DNA of 64,000 nucleotides from Siccibacter colletis (GTDB taxonomy: Bacteria > Pseudomonadota > Gammaproteobacteria > Enterobacterales > Enterobacteriaceae): positions 62,001-126,000 of the forward strand of contig NZ_JMSQ01000008.1 in the NCBI RefSeq assembly GCF_000696575.1, in the 5' to 3' direction. Below the pieces are notes generated by a model that did no database searches, was not told where the DNA came from, and was given only the letters and a program-made list of their open reading frames with translations. Shown one piece after another: positions 1 through 10,468 of this stretch (the stretch's first letter is position 1; the number at the start of each line of letters is the position of its first letter). A program made the translations under genes and the position numbers.

Positions 1-50
1 GCGTGCGCGATCTCACCGAGCACCAGCGCGGCGAGCACTCTTACTACTGA
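1..50 (+). CDS. nfuA: NfuA Fe-S biogenesis protein, C-terminal end (partial)
   Basis: Only the last 15 residues and the stop are present; the frame reads VRDLTEHQRGEHSYY, which matches the end of enterobacterial NfuA, an Fe-S scaffold/carrier for maturing iron-sulfur proteins. In E. coli nfuA is followed by gntT and then malQ; here only about 70 bases separate the nfuA stop from the malQ stop, so gntT is not at this locus. The call rests on a short tail plus synteny. Confidence 0.8.
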   Translation, partial: VRDLTEHQRGEHSYY

Positions 51-73
51 GTTATCGCCCGCCCGGCAGACAA

Positions 74-100
74 AACGCCCGCTTATGCGGGCGTTGTTAT
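74..100. terminator. Bidirectional terminator between nfuA and malQ
   Basis: A perfect 9-bp inverted repeat (74-82 with 87-95, loop TTAT) is followed by a T-rich tail on the plus strand and preceded by an A-rich run. It sits between two convergent genes, so it can serve both nfuA and malPQ. Confidence 0.8.
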
Positions 101-122
101 TTCTGAAGCCTGACCGGCTGGC

Positions 123-2207
123 TTAGTGTTTCTTACCTGCGGCGCGGCGGTGTTTATCCAGATCCCTGAGCAGGCGGTTGATCGCCTCATCCGAGAACAT
201 CGCTTCCAGCGAGGTGGTGAGCTTACGCCGCCAGTTTTTATACTGATCGCTGGTGCCAGGCACGTTGACCGGTGCCGCCATGTCCAGCCAGTCTTCCGGC
301 TGCAGCCCCAACAGCGCGCTTTGCGTGTCGGCAATATAGCGCTGCATCGCCCGGTTCAGCGTCGGCGTCATTTTCATACTCTTCGCCCGATGGCCGGTGC
401 GTTTGGGCAGACAGCCCGCCGCGTGCAGCGCCTCCAGCAGCCCCTGCTTTGCCCGCTCACGGTCTGCATGCAGCCCGCGCAGCACTTCTTCATCAGGATA
501 AAGACCCAGGGTTTTACCCAGCGTCAGATCGCCGCTCTCCCAGTATCCGCGCAACGTGGGCAGATCGTGAGTGGTCGCGACCGCCATTGACTGTGCAGGC
601 CACGCTTCAGGCGCGCGGAACTGCGTGTTGTCGTTTTCAAAGTAGAGCACTTTGTAAGAGTACACGCCGCTGCGGCGCAGTTTGCCGACAATCTCCACAG
701 GCACGGTACCGAGATCTTCGCCGATCACCATGCACTGATGACGCTGGCTCTCCAGCGCGAGGATCGCCAGCAGATCGTCCACCGGATAGTAGACGTAAGC
801 GCCCTTATCCGCCGTTTCTCCGTAGGGTATCCACCACAGGCGCAGCATCGACATCACGTGATCGATGCGCAGTGCCCCGCAGTGGGTCATGTTGGCGCGC
901 AACAGAGCGATGAACGGCTCATAGCCTCGCGCGTTCATGACGTGCGGGTCCATCGGCGGCAGCCCCCAGTTCTGGCCCAGCGGCCCCAGAATATCCGGCG
1001 GCGCGCCAACCGAGGCTTTCAGGCAGTAGAGCTCGCGGTCGCACCAGGTTTCCGACCCGCCCTCGGCGACGCCAACCGCCAGGTCGCGGTAGAGGCCAAC
1101 CGGCATCCCATGCTGTTGGCTGGTTTCCCAGCAGGCCTGGAACTGGCAATACGCCAGCCACTGCAGCCACAGGTAAAACTCCACGTCATCCGCGTGCTGC
1201 TCGCAAAATGCCTGTACTTCCGGGCTGGAGGTGCGCTGCAGGGCTTCCGGCCATGCCGGCCATCCCCAGCGCAGCGGGTCCTGTTTCACCTGATGGGCGT
1301 GCAGCGCGTCAAAGGCGGCCTGCCAGAACAGGCCTTCGCCTTCGCGCGCCGCAAAGTCGCGGAACGCCGCTTTCTGTTCATCATCGGCACCGCGCAGGGC
1401 AAACTGCGTCCACGCCATGCGCAGCGCGGTGAGCTTCAGCGCCGTCACCGCCGCGTAATCGACCCACTCCGCTTCACGCGCCTGCCTCAGCGCCTGCTGC
1501 GTGGCGGGCTTTTTCCACCACGCCTGGGCCGGCTTACTGTGGACAAAATCCTCAACCGCATTAACGTCGATATAGATCACGTTGAGCCAGCGGCGCGACG
1601 ACGGGCTGTAAGGGCTGGCGCTCTCCGGGTTGGCCGGATAGAGCGCATGAATCGGGTTCAGGCCGATAAACGCCCCGCCGCGCGCGCCGACATCATCCAG
1701 CATCGCTTTCAGATCGCCGAAGTCGCCGATACCCCAGTTTTTTTCCGAGCGCAGGGTGTAAAGCTGCACGCAGGCACCCCAGATTTTTTCGCCGTTGCGC
1801 AGCGCCTGCGGCTCGTAGCAGCGTTTCGGGGCGATAATAATGCGGCATTGCCACTGCTGTTTTTTTCGGGTCAGCGTCAGGGTGTGATACCCCTCCGGCA
1901 GACGCGCCGGCAGCAAGAGATCGCTTCCCGCTGAGGCGTCGCCGCTATGCTGCTTGCCCTGTTCGGTCGTCAGCTGCCAGCTGAAGTCGCCCTTTCCCTG
2001 CAACGGTAACGCCATTTTCGCGCCGCGGGTGAATACCCGCACGGGCGGCAGCGGCGCGGTAGCCTCTTTAGCCGCCGGGCGGTGCATGGCGTCCAGCAAA
2101 CGCTGACGGCTGTCATCCGGAACCGCCTGCGGCTTGCCGTGCGCGTTGATATACGTTGGGCTGATACCTGCCGCCTGCGCGGCTTTTTCCAGCTGTTTGC
2201 TGTCCAT
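123..2207 (-). CDS. malQ: 4-alpha-glucanotransferase (amylomaltase)
   Basis: Cytoplasmic GH77 enzyme that transfers maltosyl and longer dextrinyl units between maltodextrins and releases glucose; it works with MalP to degrade imported maltodextrins. The protein has 694 residues, the same length as E. coli MalQ. The GH77 catalytic residues are visible: nucleophile Asp near residue 449 (in ALRIDHVMSML), acid/base Glu near 497 (in VIGEDLGTVP) and the third Asp near 548 (in ATTHDLPTL). It lies 9 bases downstream of malP in the same direction, so the two form the malPQ operon, expected to be MalT-activated. Confidence 0.97.
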   Translation of the reverse strand: MDSKQLEKAAQAAGISPTYINAHGKPQAVPDDSRQRLLDAMHRPAAKEATAPLPPVRVFTRGAKMALPLQGKGDFSWQLTTEQGKQHSGDASAGSDLLLPARLPEGYHTLTLTRKKQQWQCRIIIAPKRCYEPQALRNGEKIWGACVQLYTLRSEKNWGIGDFGDLKAMLDDVGARGGAFIGLNPIHALYPANPESASPYSPSSRRWLNVIYIDVNAVEDFVHSKPAQAWWKKPATQQALRQAREAEWVDYAAVTALKLTALRMAWTQFALRGADDEQKAAFRDFAAREGEGLFWQAAFDALHAHQVKQDPLRWGWPAWPEALQRTSSPEVQAFCEQHADDVEFYLWLQWLAYCQFQACWETSQQHGMPVGLYRDLAVGVAEGGSETWCDRELYCLKASVGAPPDILGPLGQNWGLPPMDPHVMNARGYEPFIALLRANMTHCGALRIDHVMSMLRLWWIPYGETADKGAYVYYPVDDLLAILALESQRHQCMVIGEDLGTVPVEIVGKLRRSGVYSYKVLYFENDNTQFRAPEAWPAQSMAVATTHDLPTLRGYWESGDLTLGKTLGLYPDEEVLRGLHADRERAKQGLLEALHAAGCLPKRTGHRAKSMKMTPTLNRAMQRYIADTQSALLGLQPEDWLDMAAPVNVPGTSDQYKNWRRKLTTSLEAMFSDEAINRLLRDLDKHRRAAGKKH

Positions 2208-2216
2208 GGCGGTTCC

Positions 2217-4619
2217 TTAGCGTTTGGCCTGCCAGATTCGTTGCTGATAGTCGCGGATCGAGCGGTCAGAACTGAACATGCCGCAGCGGGCGGTATTCAG
2301 AATGGCAGCCCGGGTCCACGCCTCCTGGTCGCGGTACAGCGCATCGACTTGACGCTGCGCTTCGACATATGCGCTGAAGTCCGCCATCACCAGATAAGGA
2401 TCGCCGCCCTGCTTACCGATGCTGTGCAGCATCTGATCGAAAGCGTGCTTATCGCCGTCGCTGAATGTGCCGCTTTCCAGCGCCTTCAGCACTGCGTCCA
2501 GCGCCTTATCTTTTTTGCGCCACTTCACCGGGTCGTAACCTTTGGCTTTCAGGGCTTTCACCTGCTCCACGGTGTGGCCGAAAATAAAGATATTGTCTTC
2601 GCCTACCTGTTCGGCGATCTCAACATTAGCACCGTCGAGCGTGCCGACCGTGAGCGCCCCGTTGAGCGCCAGCTTCATGTTGCCGGTGCCGGACGCTTCT
2701 TTCCCCGCTGTGGAGATCTGCTCCGAGACGTCTGCCGCCGGGATCATGACTTCCGCCGCCGAGACGCAGTAGTCCGGCAGGAACACCACTTTCAGCGCAT
2801 CCCCCACTTTCGGGTCGTTGTTAATCACGTCCGCTACTTTATTAATGGCATAGATGATGTTTTTTGCCAGGTAATAACCCGGTGCAGCTTTGGCACCGAA
2901 CAGGAAGACGCGGGGAACGCGGTTCGCCTGCGGGTTGTCGCGAATTTCATGATACAGCGCCACGATGTGCAGCAGGTTCAGGTGCTGGCGCTTGTATTCG
3001 TGCAGGCGTTTGATCTGAATATCGAAAATGGCGTCGGTGTTAATGTCGATTCCGGTACGCGCCTTAACAAACGCGGCCAGCTTCACCTTGTTGTCATGTT
3101 TGATGTCGCGGTAGGTCTGGCGGAATGCGGCGTCATCCGCATACTTCTCCAGCCCCTGCAGCACATCCAGATCGTTGGCCCACTCTTTTTTCAGCGTCTT
3201 ATCCAGCAGCGCGGCCAGTGCCGGGTTGCACTGCTTGATCCAGCGACGCGGCGTGATGCCGTTGGTGACGTTATGGAACTTGTTTGGCCACAGCTGGTGA
3301 TACTCCGGGAACAGATCCTTCACCACCAGATCCGAGTGCAGTGCCGCCACGCCGTTCACCGCAAAACCGCTCACCACGCACAGGTTCGCCATACGGACCT
3401 GCTTGTTATGCACCACAGCAAGCTTCGCCCATACCGCGTCATCCCCAGGCCAGGTCTGGTTAACCTGCTTTTTGAAGCGCTCGTTAATCTCTTTGATGAT
3501 AAGCATATGGCGTGGCAGGAGCTGGCGCACCAGGCGCTCGTCCCAGCACTCCAGCGCTTCCGGCATCAGGGTATGGTTGGTATAGGCAAAGGTGCGGCTG
3601 GTGATGGTCCAGGCCGCGTCCCAGTCGAGCTGATGCTCATCGAGCAGCACGCGCATCAGTTCCGGAATGGCAATGGTCGGGTGCGTATCGTTCAGCTGAA
3701 TCACTTCGTAATCCGGCAGCGCATGCAGTTTGCGTCCCGCCTGATGATGACGGCGCAGAATGTCGGCCACGGAACAGGCGCACTGGAAATACTGCTGCAT
3801 CAGGCGCAGCTTTTTCCCGGCCTGATGGTTGTCGTTCGGATAGAGCACTTTAGTGAGCTTTTCAGCGTCAATGCCCTGCTGCTCGGCTTTCAGGAACTCG
3901 CCGTCGTTGAACTTCGTCAGGTCGAACGGGTGAGCGTGCGTCGCCTGCCACAGGCGCAGCGGCTGCGCGACGCCGTTACGATAGCCGAGCACCGGCAGAT
4001 CCCATGCCTGGCCGACCATCACAAAACCCGGCTCCCAGCGCAGGCTGCGGCCGTTTTTCACCACTTTGCCGCCGACGCCGACCTGCACATCCAGCGCGCT
4101 GTTATGGCGGAACCACGGATAGCTGCCGCGGTGCCAGTCGTCCGGCGCTTCCTGCTGCTGCCCCTCTTTGAAGGACTGGCGGAACAGGCCGTACTGGTAG
4201 TTCAGCCCATAACCGGTCGCGGGCTGGCCGACGGTGGCCATTGAATCAAGGAAGCATGCAGCAAGGCGCCCAAGGCCGCCGTTGCCGAGCGCCGGGTCCA
4301 CTTCTTCTTCCAGTAGATCGGTCAGGTTCACGTCATGTGCTTTCAGCACGTCGCTTACCGCCTGATACCAGCCGAGATTGAGCAGGTTGTTACCGGTGAG
4401 ACGGCCAATCAGAAACTCCATCGAGATGTAGTTCACATGACGCTGCTGCGCCACAGGCTGGTTTACTGGCCGGGCGGCGAGCAGTTCCGCCAGCGCGCCG
4501 CTAACCGCATGCCACCACTGCTGCTGCGTCATCTCCGCAGCGGTTTGCAGACCAAAACGCTGCCACTGACGCGTCAGTGCAGCCTCAAATTGCGCGTTGT
4601 TGAAATCAGGCTGAGACAT
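2217..4619 (-). CDS. malP: Maltodextrin phosphorylase
   Basis: GT35 phosphorylase that cleaves maltodextrins with phosphate to glucose-1-phosphate, using pyridoxal phosphate. At 800 residues it is slightly longer than the E. coli enzyme (797). The phosphorylase signature [11 protein letters not shown] is present, with the PLP-binding lysine near residue 649. It is distinguished from the glgP paralogue at 12592-15039 by its linkage to malQ and malT and by a shorter N-terminus. First gene of malPQ; the promoter faces the MalT-box-like region at 4691-4733. Confidence 0.97.
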   Translation of the reverse strand: MSQPDFNNAQFEAALTRQWQRFGLQTAAEMTQQQWWHAVSGALAELLAARPVNQPVAQQRHVNYISMEFLIGRLTGNNLLNLGWYQAVSDVLKAHDVNLTDLLEEEVDPALGNGGLGRLAACFLDSMATVGQPATGYGLNYQYGLFRQSFKEGQQQEAPDDWHRGSYPWFRHNSALDVQVGVGGKVVKNGRSLRWEPGFVMVGQAWDLPVLGYRNGVAQPLRLWQATHAHPFDLTKFNDGEFLKAEQQGIDAEKLTKVLYPNDNHQAGKKLRLMQQYFQCACSVADILRRHHQAGRKLHALPDYEVIQLNDTHPTIAIPELMRVLLDEHQLDWDAAWTITSRTFAYTNHTLMPEALECWDERLVRQLLPRHMLIIKEINERFKKQVNQTWPGDDAVWAKLAVVHNKQVRMANLCVVSGFAVNGVAALHSDLVVKDLFPEYHQLWPNKFHNVTNGITPRRWIKQCNPALAALLDKTLKKEWANDLDVLQGLEKYADDAAFRQTYRDIKHDNKVKLAAFVKARTGIDINTDAIFDIQIKRLHEYKRQHLNLLHIVALYHEIRDNPQANRVPRVFLFGAKAAPGYYLAKNIIYAINKVADVINNDPKVGDALKVVFLPDYCVSAAEVMIPAADVSEQISTAGKEASGTGNMKLALNGALTVGTLDGANVEIAEQVGEDNIFIFGHTVEQVKALKAKGYDPVKWRKKDKALDAVLKALESGTFSDGDKHAFDQMLHSIGKQGGDPYLVMADFSAYVEAQRQVDALYRDQEAWTRAAILNTARCGMFSSDRSIRDYQQRIWQAKR

Positions 4620-5230
4620 AGGGAACGGGAGTCCTGTTAAAAGTGAAATTGAGCATTGCGCCTAGTGTGCCTGGCGGCCCGAAATGCGTCCTCATCCTGG
4701 CCCGGATTAGACAGGGATGAGCAGCGGGGAGGAGCCGTCCCGATCGCATGTGAAATACCCTGCAATGAAGCAGTAATCGTACCGGAAATAAGCGCTGCGC
4801 CCGGTAAACAGTAATACGAAAAAAAACGAGCATAACCGCGCATCATTTACGAAATATGAAAACGCGTTTTATAAATAATAACCACAGGATTAACAGTACT
4901 GACAAAAAATTACCAAACGGCACAGATTCGCCGTCTCTTTTCACCGTTGACTACGTAACAAAAGTATATTCTCGCCCTGCTCAGGCGCTGCGCTTGCCTG
5001 AAACAGCGCAGCGGTTAATAAACCTCCAGCCCTTACGCCATGCGCCTCTGACGGCAAAACCAACAATTTATTCATGTCGCTAATAGAAATGTGACAGAGT
5101 GCAAATTCGAACCGCGCAGATCCAGACATAACTTGCAATAAAGAGAAATCTGGCCGACCTTAATTACTAATTAATTACGAAGCGCAAAAAAAATCATTAT
5201 TTCCGTTCCTGCACAGTGAAGTGACTGACT
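4620..5230. promoter_or_regulatory. malP-malT divergent regulatory region
   Basis: This gene-free stretch of about 610 bases separates the divergent malPQ operon and malT. The part next to malP has MalT-box-like hexamers: GGATGA on the plus strand at 4715-4720, GGAGGA at 4728-4733, and GGATGA on the minus strand at 4692-4697. The part next to malT holds the CRP site listed separately. The middle (about 4850-5080) is AT-rich with no gene that I can support. The box assignment follows the known MalT consensus core GGA(T/G)GA and is only a motif match. Confidence 0.6.
5087..5108 (+). promoter_or_regulatory. CRP-cAMP site of the malT promoter
   Basis: The sequence TGTGAC followed by AGAGTG and CAAATTC closely resembles the CRP site of E. 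coli malT (TGTGACACAGTGCAAATTC). Its centre lies about 134 bases before the malT start, consistent with an upstream CRP site and a long 5' leader. Expected role: catabolite control of MalT synthesis. Confidence 0.8.
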
Positions 5231-7936
5231 ATGTTGATCCCATCGAAATTAAGTCGCCCGGTCCGTCTTGAGAATACTGTGGTTCGCGATCGCCTGCTGG
5301 CAAAATTATCTTCCGCCAATAATTACCGTCTGGCATTAGTGACCAGCCCGGCAGGCTACGGAAAAACCACGCTGATCTCCCAGTGGGCTGCGGGAAAAAC
5401 CGAGCTTGGCTGGTACTCGCTGGATGAAGGCGATAATCAGCAGGAGCGCTTCGCCAGCTATCTCATTGCCGCCCTTCAGCAGGCAACGGACGGCTACTGC
5501 GCCAGTAGTGAAGTGATGGCGCAAAAACGCCAGTACGCCAGCCTGACGTCCCTGTTCTCTCAGTTATTTATCGAGCTTGCCAACTGGCAGCGCCCGGTTT
5601 ATCTGGTGATTGATGATTACCATCTGATTACCAATCCGGTGATCCACGAAGCAATGCGCTTTTTCCTGCGCCATCAGCCGGAGAACCTGACGCTGGTAGT
5701 GATGTCGCGCAATCTGCCCCAGCTCGGCATCGCCAACCTGCGCGTGCGCGATCAGCTACTGGAGATCGGCAGCCAGCAGCTGGCGTTTACCCATCAGGAA
5801 GCCAAACAGTTTTTTGACTGCCGTCTTACGTCGCCCATTGAGCAGGCAGAAAGCAGCCGCCTGTGTGATGACGTTGCCGGCTGGGCGACGGCGCTGCAGC
5901 TGATTGCGCTGTCTGCACGCCAGAGCAGCCATTCGGCCCATCAGTCGGCACGCCGCCTCGCCGGCATTCAGTCCAGCCACCTGTCGGATTATCTGGTGGA
6001 TGAGGTGCTGGATAACGTTGATATCGCTACCCGCCACTTCCTGCTGAAAAGCTCGCTGCTGCGCTCGATGAACGATGCGCTGATCGTACGGGTTACCGGA
6101 GAAGAAAACGGCCAGATGCGGCTGGAAGAGATTGAACGCCAGGGTCTGTTTTTACAGCGCATGGATGACTCCGGAGAGTGGTTCAGCTATCACCCGCTGT
6201 TTGGCAGCTTCCTGCGCCAGCGCTGCCAGTGGGAGCTGGCGATGGAGCTACCCGATATTCACCGCGCCGCAGCGGAAAGCTGGATGGCGCAGGGCTTCCC
6301 GAGCGAAGCTATCCACCACGCGCTGGCCGCAGGCGACGCCAGTATGCTGCGCGATATTCTGCTCAATCACGCCTGGGCGCTGTTCAACCACAGCGAACTG
6401 ACGCTGCTGGAGGAGTCGCTGAAAGCGCTGCCGTGGGACAGCCTGCTGGCGAATCCGAAACTGGTGCTGCTGCAGGCGTGGCTGATGCAGAGCCAGCATC
6501 GCTACAGCGAAGTGAATACTCTGCTGGCGCGTGCTGAGCAGGAGACCGGCGGCATCATGGACGACACGCTGCATGGCGAATTCAATGCCCTGCGCGCCCA
6601 GGTTGCCATTAACGACGGCGACCCGGAAGAGGCTGAACGGCTGGCGATGGTGGCGCTGGAGATGCTACCGCTCTCCAGCTTCTACAGCCGCATCGTCGCT
6701 ACGTCGGTGCATGGCGAAGTGCTGCACTGTAAAGGCGACCTCACCAAATCGTTGTCGGTGATGCAGCAGACCGAGCAGATGGCGCGTCGCCACGACGTGT
6801 GGCAGTACGCGCTCTGGAGCCTGATTCAGCAGAGTGAAATTTTGTTTGCCCAGGGCTTTTTGCAGGCCGCCTGGGAGACGCAGGAGAAAGCCTTCGTCCT
6901 GATCCGCGAACAGCATCTTGAGCAGCTGCCGCTGCACGAATTCCTGCAGCGCATCCGCGCTCAGCTGATGTGGGCGTGGTCGCGGCTTGATGAAGCAGAG
7001 GCCGCTGCCCGCAGCGGAATGGACGTGCTGGCGACCTATCAGCCACAGCAGCAACTGCAGTGCCTGGCGATTATCGTCCAGTGCTCGCTGGCGCGTGGCG
7101 ATCTTGATAACGCGCGCAGCCATCTTAACCGTCTTGAGAACCTGCTCGGTAACGGGCAATACCACAGCGACTGGGTGTCCAACGCCGATAAAGTGCGGGT
7201 GATTTACTGGCAAATGATCGGCGATAAAAAGTCGGCAGCTAACTGGCTGCGCCTGACGCCGAAACCGGAAGTGGCAAACAACCACTTCCTGCAAAGCCAG
7301 TGGCGCAACATTGCCCGCGCCCAGATCCTGCTGGGGGATTTTGACCCGGCGGAGATGGTGCTTGAGGAGCTGAACGAGAACGCGCGCAGCCTGCGTCTGA
7401 TGAGCGACATCAACCGCAACCTGCTGTTGCTGAATCAGCTTTACTGGCAGGCAGGCCGTAAAAGCGATGCCCAGCGCGTGCTGATTGAAGCCCTGGCGCT
7501 GGCGAATCGCACCGGGTTCGTCAGCCACTTTGTGATTGAAGGCGAGGCGATGGCGCAGCAGCTGCGCCAGTTAATTCAGCTTAATACCCTGCCGGAGCTT
7601 GAGCAGCATCGCGCCCAGCGCATTCTGCGTGATATTAACCAGCATCATCGCCACAAGTTTGCACACTTTGATGAAGGTTTCGTTAATCGTCTGCTGACGC
7701 ACCCGGACGTGCCGGAGCTCATTCGCACCAGCCCGCTAACCCAGCGCGAGTGGCAGGTGTTAGGGCTGATTTATTCCGGCTACAGCAACGACCAGATCGC
7801 CGGCGAGCTGGCCGTGGCCGCGACCACCATCAAAACCCATATCCGTAATCTCTATCAGAAGCTCGGCGTGGCGCACCGTCAGGATGCGGTCCAGCACGCG
7901 CAGCATCTGTTGAAAATGATGGGGTATGGGGTGTAA
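5231..7936 (+). CDS. malT: Maltose regulon transcriptional activator MalT
   Basis: STAND-class ATPase regulator (901 residues, as in E. coli) that binds maltotriose and ATP, oligomerises and activates the mal operons. The Walker A motif (SPAGYGKTT) is at residues 39-47, the middle is the repeat-rich sensor region, and a LuxR-type helix-turn-helix occupies roughly the last 65 residues ([12 protein letters not shown] through [17 protein letters not shown]). The ATG at 5231 gives the N-terminus [10 protein letters not shown] typical of MalT. A divergent neighbour of malPQ, with a CRP site upstream. Confidence 0.97.
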   Translation: MLIPSKLSRPVRLENTVVRDRLLAKLSSANNYRLALVTSPAGYGKTTLISQWAAGKTELGWYSLDEGDNQQERFASYLIAALQQATDGYCASSEVMAQKRQYASLTSLFSQLFIELANWQRPVYLVIDDYHLITNPVIHEAMRFFLRHQPENLTLVVMSRNLPQLGIANLRVRDQLLEIGSQQLAFTHQEAKQFFDCRLTSPIEQAESSRLCDDVAGWATALQLIALSARQSSHSAHQSARRLAGIQSSHLSDYLVDEVLDNVDIATRHFLLKSSLLRSMNDALIVRVTGEENGQMRLEEIERQGLFLQRMDDSGEWFSYHPLFGSFLRQRCQWELAMELPDIHRAAAESWMAQGFPSEAIHHALAAGDASMLRDILLNHAWALFNHSELTLLEESLKALPWDSLLANPKLVLLQAWLMQSQHRYSEVNTLLARAEQETGGIMDDTLHGEFNALRAQVAINDGDPEEAERLAMVALEMLPLSSFYSRIVATSVHGEVLHCKGDLTKSLSVMQQTEQMARRHDVWQYALWSLIQQSEILFAQGFLQAAWETQEKAFVLIREQHLEQLPLHEFLQRIRAQLMWAWSRLDEAEAAARSGMDVLATYQPQQQLQCLAIIVQCSLARGDLDNARSHLNRLENLLGNGQYHSDWVSNADKVRVIYWQMIGDKKSAANWLRLTPKPEVANNHFLQSQWRNIARAQILLGDFDPAEMVLEELNENARSLRLMSDINRNLLLLNQLYWQAGRKSDAQRVLIEALALANRTGFVSHFVIEGEAMAQQLRQLIQLNTLPELEQHRAQRILRDINQHHRHKFAHFDEGFVNRLLTHPDVPELIRTSPLTQREWQVLGLIYSGYSNDQIAGELAVAATTIKTHIRNLYQKLGVAHRQDAVQHAQHLLKMMGYGV

Positions 7937-7967
7937 CCAGCCAGAGCCGGCTGAGACGCCTGCCACC

Positions 7968-8297
7968 TCAGAGGGCAAAAACCTCCGGGCCTTTCGCTGC
8001 CAGCGTATTCAGAATACGCAAGGCAGGTCCACTTGGTTTGATCTCGTTACGTTCCCACTTCGACACGCTCTCTTTCGACATTCCCAGCATATGTGCCAGA
8101 AGCGTTTGTGAAAGCCCAAAACGCACCCGCAAGGCCTTAATCTCTTCCCCACTCATCGCTTTTACCTGTGCAATGCGTTCAGCCATAGCGCGCGCCGTTA
8201 CCAGATTTTCAATCTCCGTCACGTCAGCATCGGACATCACGCCAAGCGCCTGAAGCTCTCTGGCATGAGCCAGCATGTTGTTGAGTTTAGTACTCAT
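7968..8297 (-). CDS. HTH antitoxin of a RelE/HigB-type toxin-antitoxin pair
   Basis: This 109-residue protein has an N-terminal helical part and a C-terminal Xre/NadS-like helix-turn-helix (LRVRFGLSQTLLAHMLGMSKESVSKWERN, about residues 56-85). It starts 11 bases inside the end of the upstream toxin gene, so the two are translationally coupled. Toxin-first order with an HTH antitoxin is the HigBA / RelE-NadS arrangement. The antitoxin probably represses its own operon through the palindrome at 8690-8713. It occupies the slot held by rtcBA-rtcR in E. coli, so it is accessory DNA. Confidence 0.8.
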   Translation of the reverse strand: MSTKLNNMLAHARELQALGVMSDADVTEIENLVTARAMAERIAQVKAMSGEEIKALRVRFGLSQTLLAHMLGMSKESVSKWERNEIKPSGPALRILNTLAAKGPEVFAL

Positions 8298-8673
8298 CGT
8301 TCACCTCAAATAACAGTCCGCTGGCCATTAGCGTGGATAGCTCAGCCTCGCCATAGCCCAGATAAACCGCAGCAAATTTCTTATAGGCGATAAGTTCATC
8401 ATCGTCGATTTCTTTGGCACCCTTACCGCTGACGGCACTTTTGGCCCACCCATCAAAATAAAAAAGATGGCTTCCCGATCTAAAAAAGACAATGGTGCGC
8501 GCTCCGCCGCTTTTCCCCAGTTGAAGTGGCACGCGCTTTTTAATCACACCGCCCCCCAGGTCAGCATCAAACAGGCCGGAGATCACCTCACATGCCGCTT
8601 TCTTCAATGCCGCCTCGCTAATCCCAAGCTTTTTTGTACTGCCATTAAACATCCTTGTGCGGTAGACCGCCAT
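8287..8673 (-). CDS. RelE/HigB-family toxin
   Basis: A basic 128-residue protein beginning MAVYRTRMFN, resembling the RelE/HigB toxin group (Pfam PF06296 type) that pairs with NadS-like antitoxins. Supporting patterns are KKRVPLQLGKSGGARTI, FFRSGSHLFYFDGW and the acidic C-terminal half. The frame stays open to a GTG at 8685, but the ATG at 8673 has a GAGG ribosome-binding site at the usual distance and is preferred. Expected activity is ribosome-dependent mRNA cleavage; this is inferred from the family, and the catalytic residues were not checked. Confidence 0.78.
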   Translation of the reverse strand: MAVYRTRMFNGSTKKLGISEAALKKAACEVISGLFDADLGGGVIKKRVPLQLGKSGGARTIVFFRSGSHLFYFDGWAKSAVSGKGAKEIDDDELIAYKKFAAVYLGYGEAELSTLMASGLLFEVNDEY

Positions 8674-8689
8674 ATGCCGCCTCACGTAG

Positions 8690-8713
8690 TAATGGTTACT
8701 ATAGTAATCATTA
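8690..8713. promoter_or_regulatory. Palindromic operator upstream of the toxin-antitoxin pair
   Basis: A 24-base near-perfect palindrome (TAATG.TTACTATAGTAA.CATTA, one mismatched pair) lies immediately upstream of the toxin start. Its position fits an autoregulatory operator bound by the HTH antitoxin. It is direct sequence evidence of a dyad; the binding partner is inferred. Confidence 0.65.
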
Positions 8714-8730
8714 CCATATCGTGCTGCAAA

Positions 8731-8757
8731 AAAATAAAAAACCCGCCGTAGCGGGTT
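8731..8757 (-). terminator. Terminator of glpEGR
   Basis: On the minus strand a 7-bp GC stem (8740-8746 with 8751-8757) is followed by a run of T residues, immediately downstream of the glpR stop and ahead of the toxin-antitoxin promoter. Confidence 0.8.
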
Positions 8758-8779
8758 TCAGACACTGGCGCGGTAATTA

Positions 8780-9538
8780 TCAACACAGCTCCAGCTGCAC
8801 GTTGTGATCCTGTATCACTTTCAGCACGCCAGCGGGCGGGCTGGCGTTGGTATAGACGGCGTTTACCATGCTGATGCTGCCCATGTTGACCATCGCGTTG
8901 CGGCCAAACTTGGAGTGGTCCACCACCAGCATCACGTGGCGGGAATTTTCAATAATCGCGCGCTTGGTGCGCACTTCGTGGTAGTCGAACTCCAGCAGCG
9001 AGCCGTCGCTGTCGATGCCGCTGATACCAAGAATGCCGAAGTCGAGGCGGAACTGGGAGATAAAATCGAGTGTCGCTTCGCCGATAATACCGCCGTCGCG
9101 GCTGCGCAGCTCCCCGCCGGCGAGGATGATGCGGAAGTCGTCCTTCACCATCAGCGTGTTCGCCACGTTAAGGTTGTTGGTCACAATGCGCAGGTTTTCG
9201 TGGTCGAGCAGCGCGTGGGCTACCGCTTCCGGCGTGGTACCGATATCAATAAACAGCGTCGCGCCGTTCGGGATCTGGCTCGCCACTTTCCAGGCGATAC
9301 GCGCTTTTTCGGCAGTTTGCGTCGCTTTGCGGTCATGCCACGGGGTATTCACCGAGCTGGAGGGCAGCGCTGCGCCGCCGTGGTGGCGCAGGATCATGTT
9401 CTGTTCTGCGAGGTCGTTCAAATCGCGGCGGATGGTCTGCGGACTGACGGCGAACTGCTCGACCAGCTCCTCGGTGCTGACGTATCCCTGCTTCTTTACC
9501 AGCTCAATAATCGCATCATGACGTTGTGTTTGCTTCAC
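8780..9538 (-). CDS. glpR: Glycerol-3-phosphate regulon repressor
   Basis: DeoR-family repressor (252 residues). The N-terminal helix-turn-helix reads QRHDAIIELVKKQGYVSTEE followed by VSPQTIRRDLNDL (about residues 5-45); the rest is the sugar-phosphate-binding domain with the IDIGTTPEA motif. It represses glp genes in the absence of glycerol-3-phosphate. Last gene of glpEGR, 35 bases after glpG. The gene is intact here; E. coli K-12 laboratory strains carry a frameshift in it. Confidence 0.96.
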   Translation of the reverse strand: MKQTQRHDAIIELVKKQGYVSTEELVEQFAVSPQTIRRDLNDLAEQNMILRHHGGAALPSSSVNTPWHDRKATQTAEKARIAWKVASQIPNGATLFIDIGTTPEAVAHALLDHENLRIVTNNLNVANTLMVKDDFRIILAGGELRSRDGGIIGEATLDFISQFRLDFGILGISGIDSDGSLLEFDYHEVRTKRAIIENSRHVMLVVDHSKFGRNAMVNMGSISMVNAVYTNASPPAGVLKVIQDHNVQLELC

Positions 9539-9573
9539 ACGCTTCTCCTGAAGACATCAGCGGATATCTGTTT

Positions 9574-10404
9574 TTATGTTCGTTTTCGCACATTGAGAGT
9601 ATCGGTCAACGCCATCGCCAGGCCGACGGCAAGGCCGGTGACGTGCGCCGCATTGGCAATGGAAAGACCGAAAAGATCGAACCAGCCGGCGATAAGCCAG
9701 ATCAGCGCAAACGCAATCAGCCCGCGCGGCATGCTGATACCGCTGTCCGGATCGCGCTCGCCGCGCAGCCAGACATAGCCCATCAGCGCATAAACGACGC
9801 CGGACAGGCCACCGAACCAGGCACCGCTAAACTTCTCCTGCACAAAGCCGCTGAGCAGGGCCGATATCAGGGCAATGACCAACAGCTTACCGCTGCCCAG
9901 CCGCTTCTCCACCGGGCCGCCAAGATACCACCACCACATCAGGTTAAAGACGATATGCAGCAGCGAGAAGTGCAGCAGCGCATGGCTGAAGTAGCGCCAG
10001 AATTCAAATTTCAATGAGGGATCGAACGGCCAGGCCAGCCAAACCATCACCGCCTGGTCACCGGCAACCTGCATAATGATATAGACCACAATACAGGCCA
10101 CCATCAGCGCGAGCGTCAGCGGCCCGGCTTTCTGACGCAGCGTGGTCAGGAAAGAGTAGCGGCGATATTCGAGGCCGCTGTTGGTCTGGCCTGACTCCCA
10201 GCTTGCCGCCAGATAGCGGGGATGTGAAGGGTCCTGCAGGAACTGTTCAAGCGCCGATCTGACGCGCGTTTCCTGACTGGCATCTGCCAGCCAGACTTCG
10301 CTCTGCGCCGACCGGGACAGGGTCAGGGTGATCCCCTGGGTCGCCATATAATCCACGAAAGCCTGGGCCATTCGCGGGTTGGCAAAAGTAGTAATCATCA
10401 ACAT
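9574..10404 (-). CDS. glpG: Rhomboid intramembrane serine protease
   Basis: Inner-membrane rhomboid protease of 276 residues, with a cytoplasmic N-terminal domain and six membrane segments. The catalytic dyad is visible as Ser201 in [10 protein letters not shown] and His254 in NAAHVTG, the same numbering as in E. coli GlpG. The frame is open for 47 further codons upstream, but [11 protein letters not shown] at 10404 matches the family start. It shares the operon with glpE and glpR; its physiological substrates remain poorly defined. Confidence 0.96.
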   Translation of the reverse strand: MLMITTFANPRMAQAFVDYMATQGITLTLSRSAQSEVWLADASQETRVRSALEQFLQDPSHPRYLAASWESGQTNSGLEYRRYSFLTTLRQKAGPLTLALMVACIVVYIIMQVAGDQAVMVWLAWPFDPSLKFEFWRYFSHALLHFSLLHIVFNLMWWWYLGGPVEKRLGSGKLLVIALISALLSGFVQEKFSGAWFGGLSGVVYALMGYVWLRGERDPDSGISMPRGLIAFALIWLIAGWFDLFGLSIANAAHVTGLAVGLAMALTDTLNVRKRT

Positions 10405-10468
10405 GGCGACTGCCGTTTTTCCATACAAAGAAAAACAGTATACCCGGACAACGTGACGGGACGCGACA

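Noticed and set aside
2082-4244. Very long open frame opposite malP (720 codons)
   Set aside because: It is the antisense shadow of malP in GC-rich DNA; no ribosome-binding site, no recognisable domain, and the malP frame is clearly the gene.
4856-5083. 75-codon frame in the malP-malT gap
   Set aside because: No ribosome-binding site or family, and it covers the regulatory region of malT.
8467-8751. 94-codon plus-strand frame across the toxin gene
   Set aside because: Runs through the operator and terminator of the toxin-antitoxin unit and lacks a start signal.
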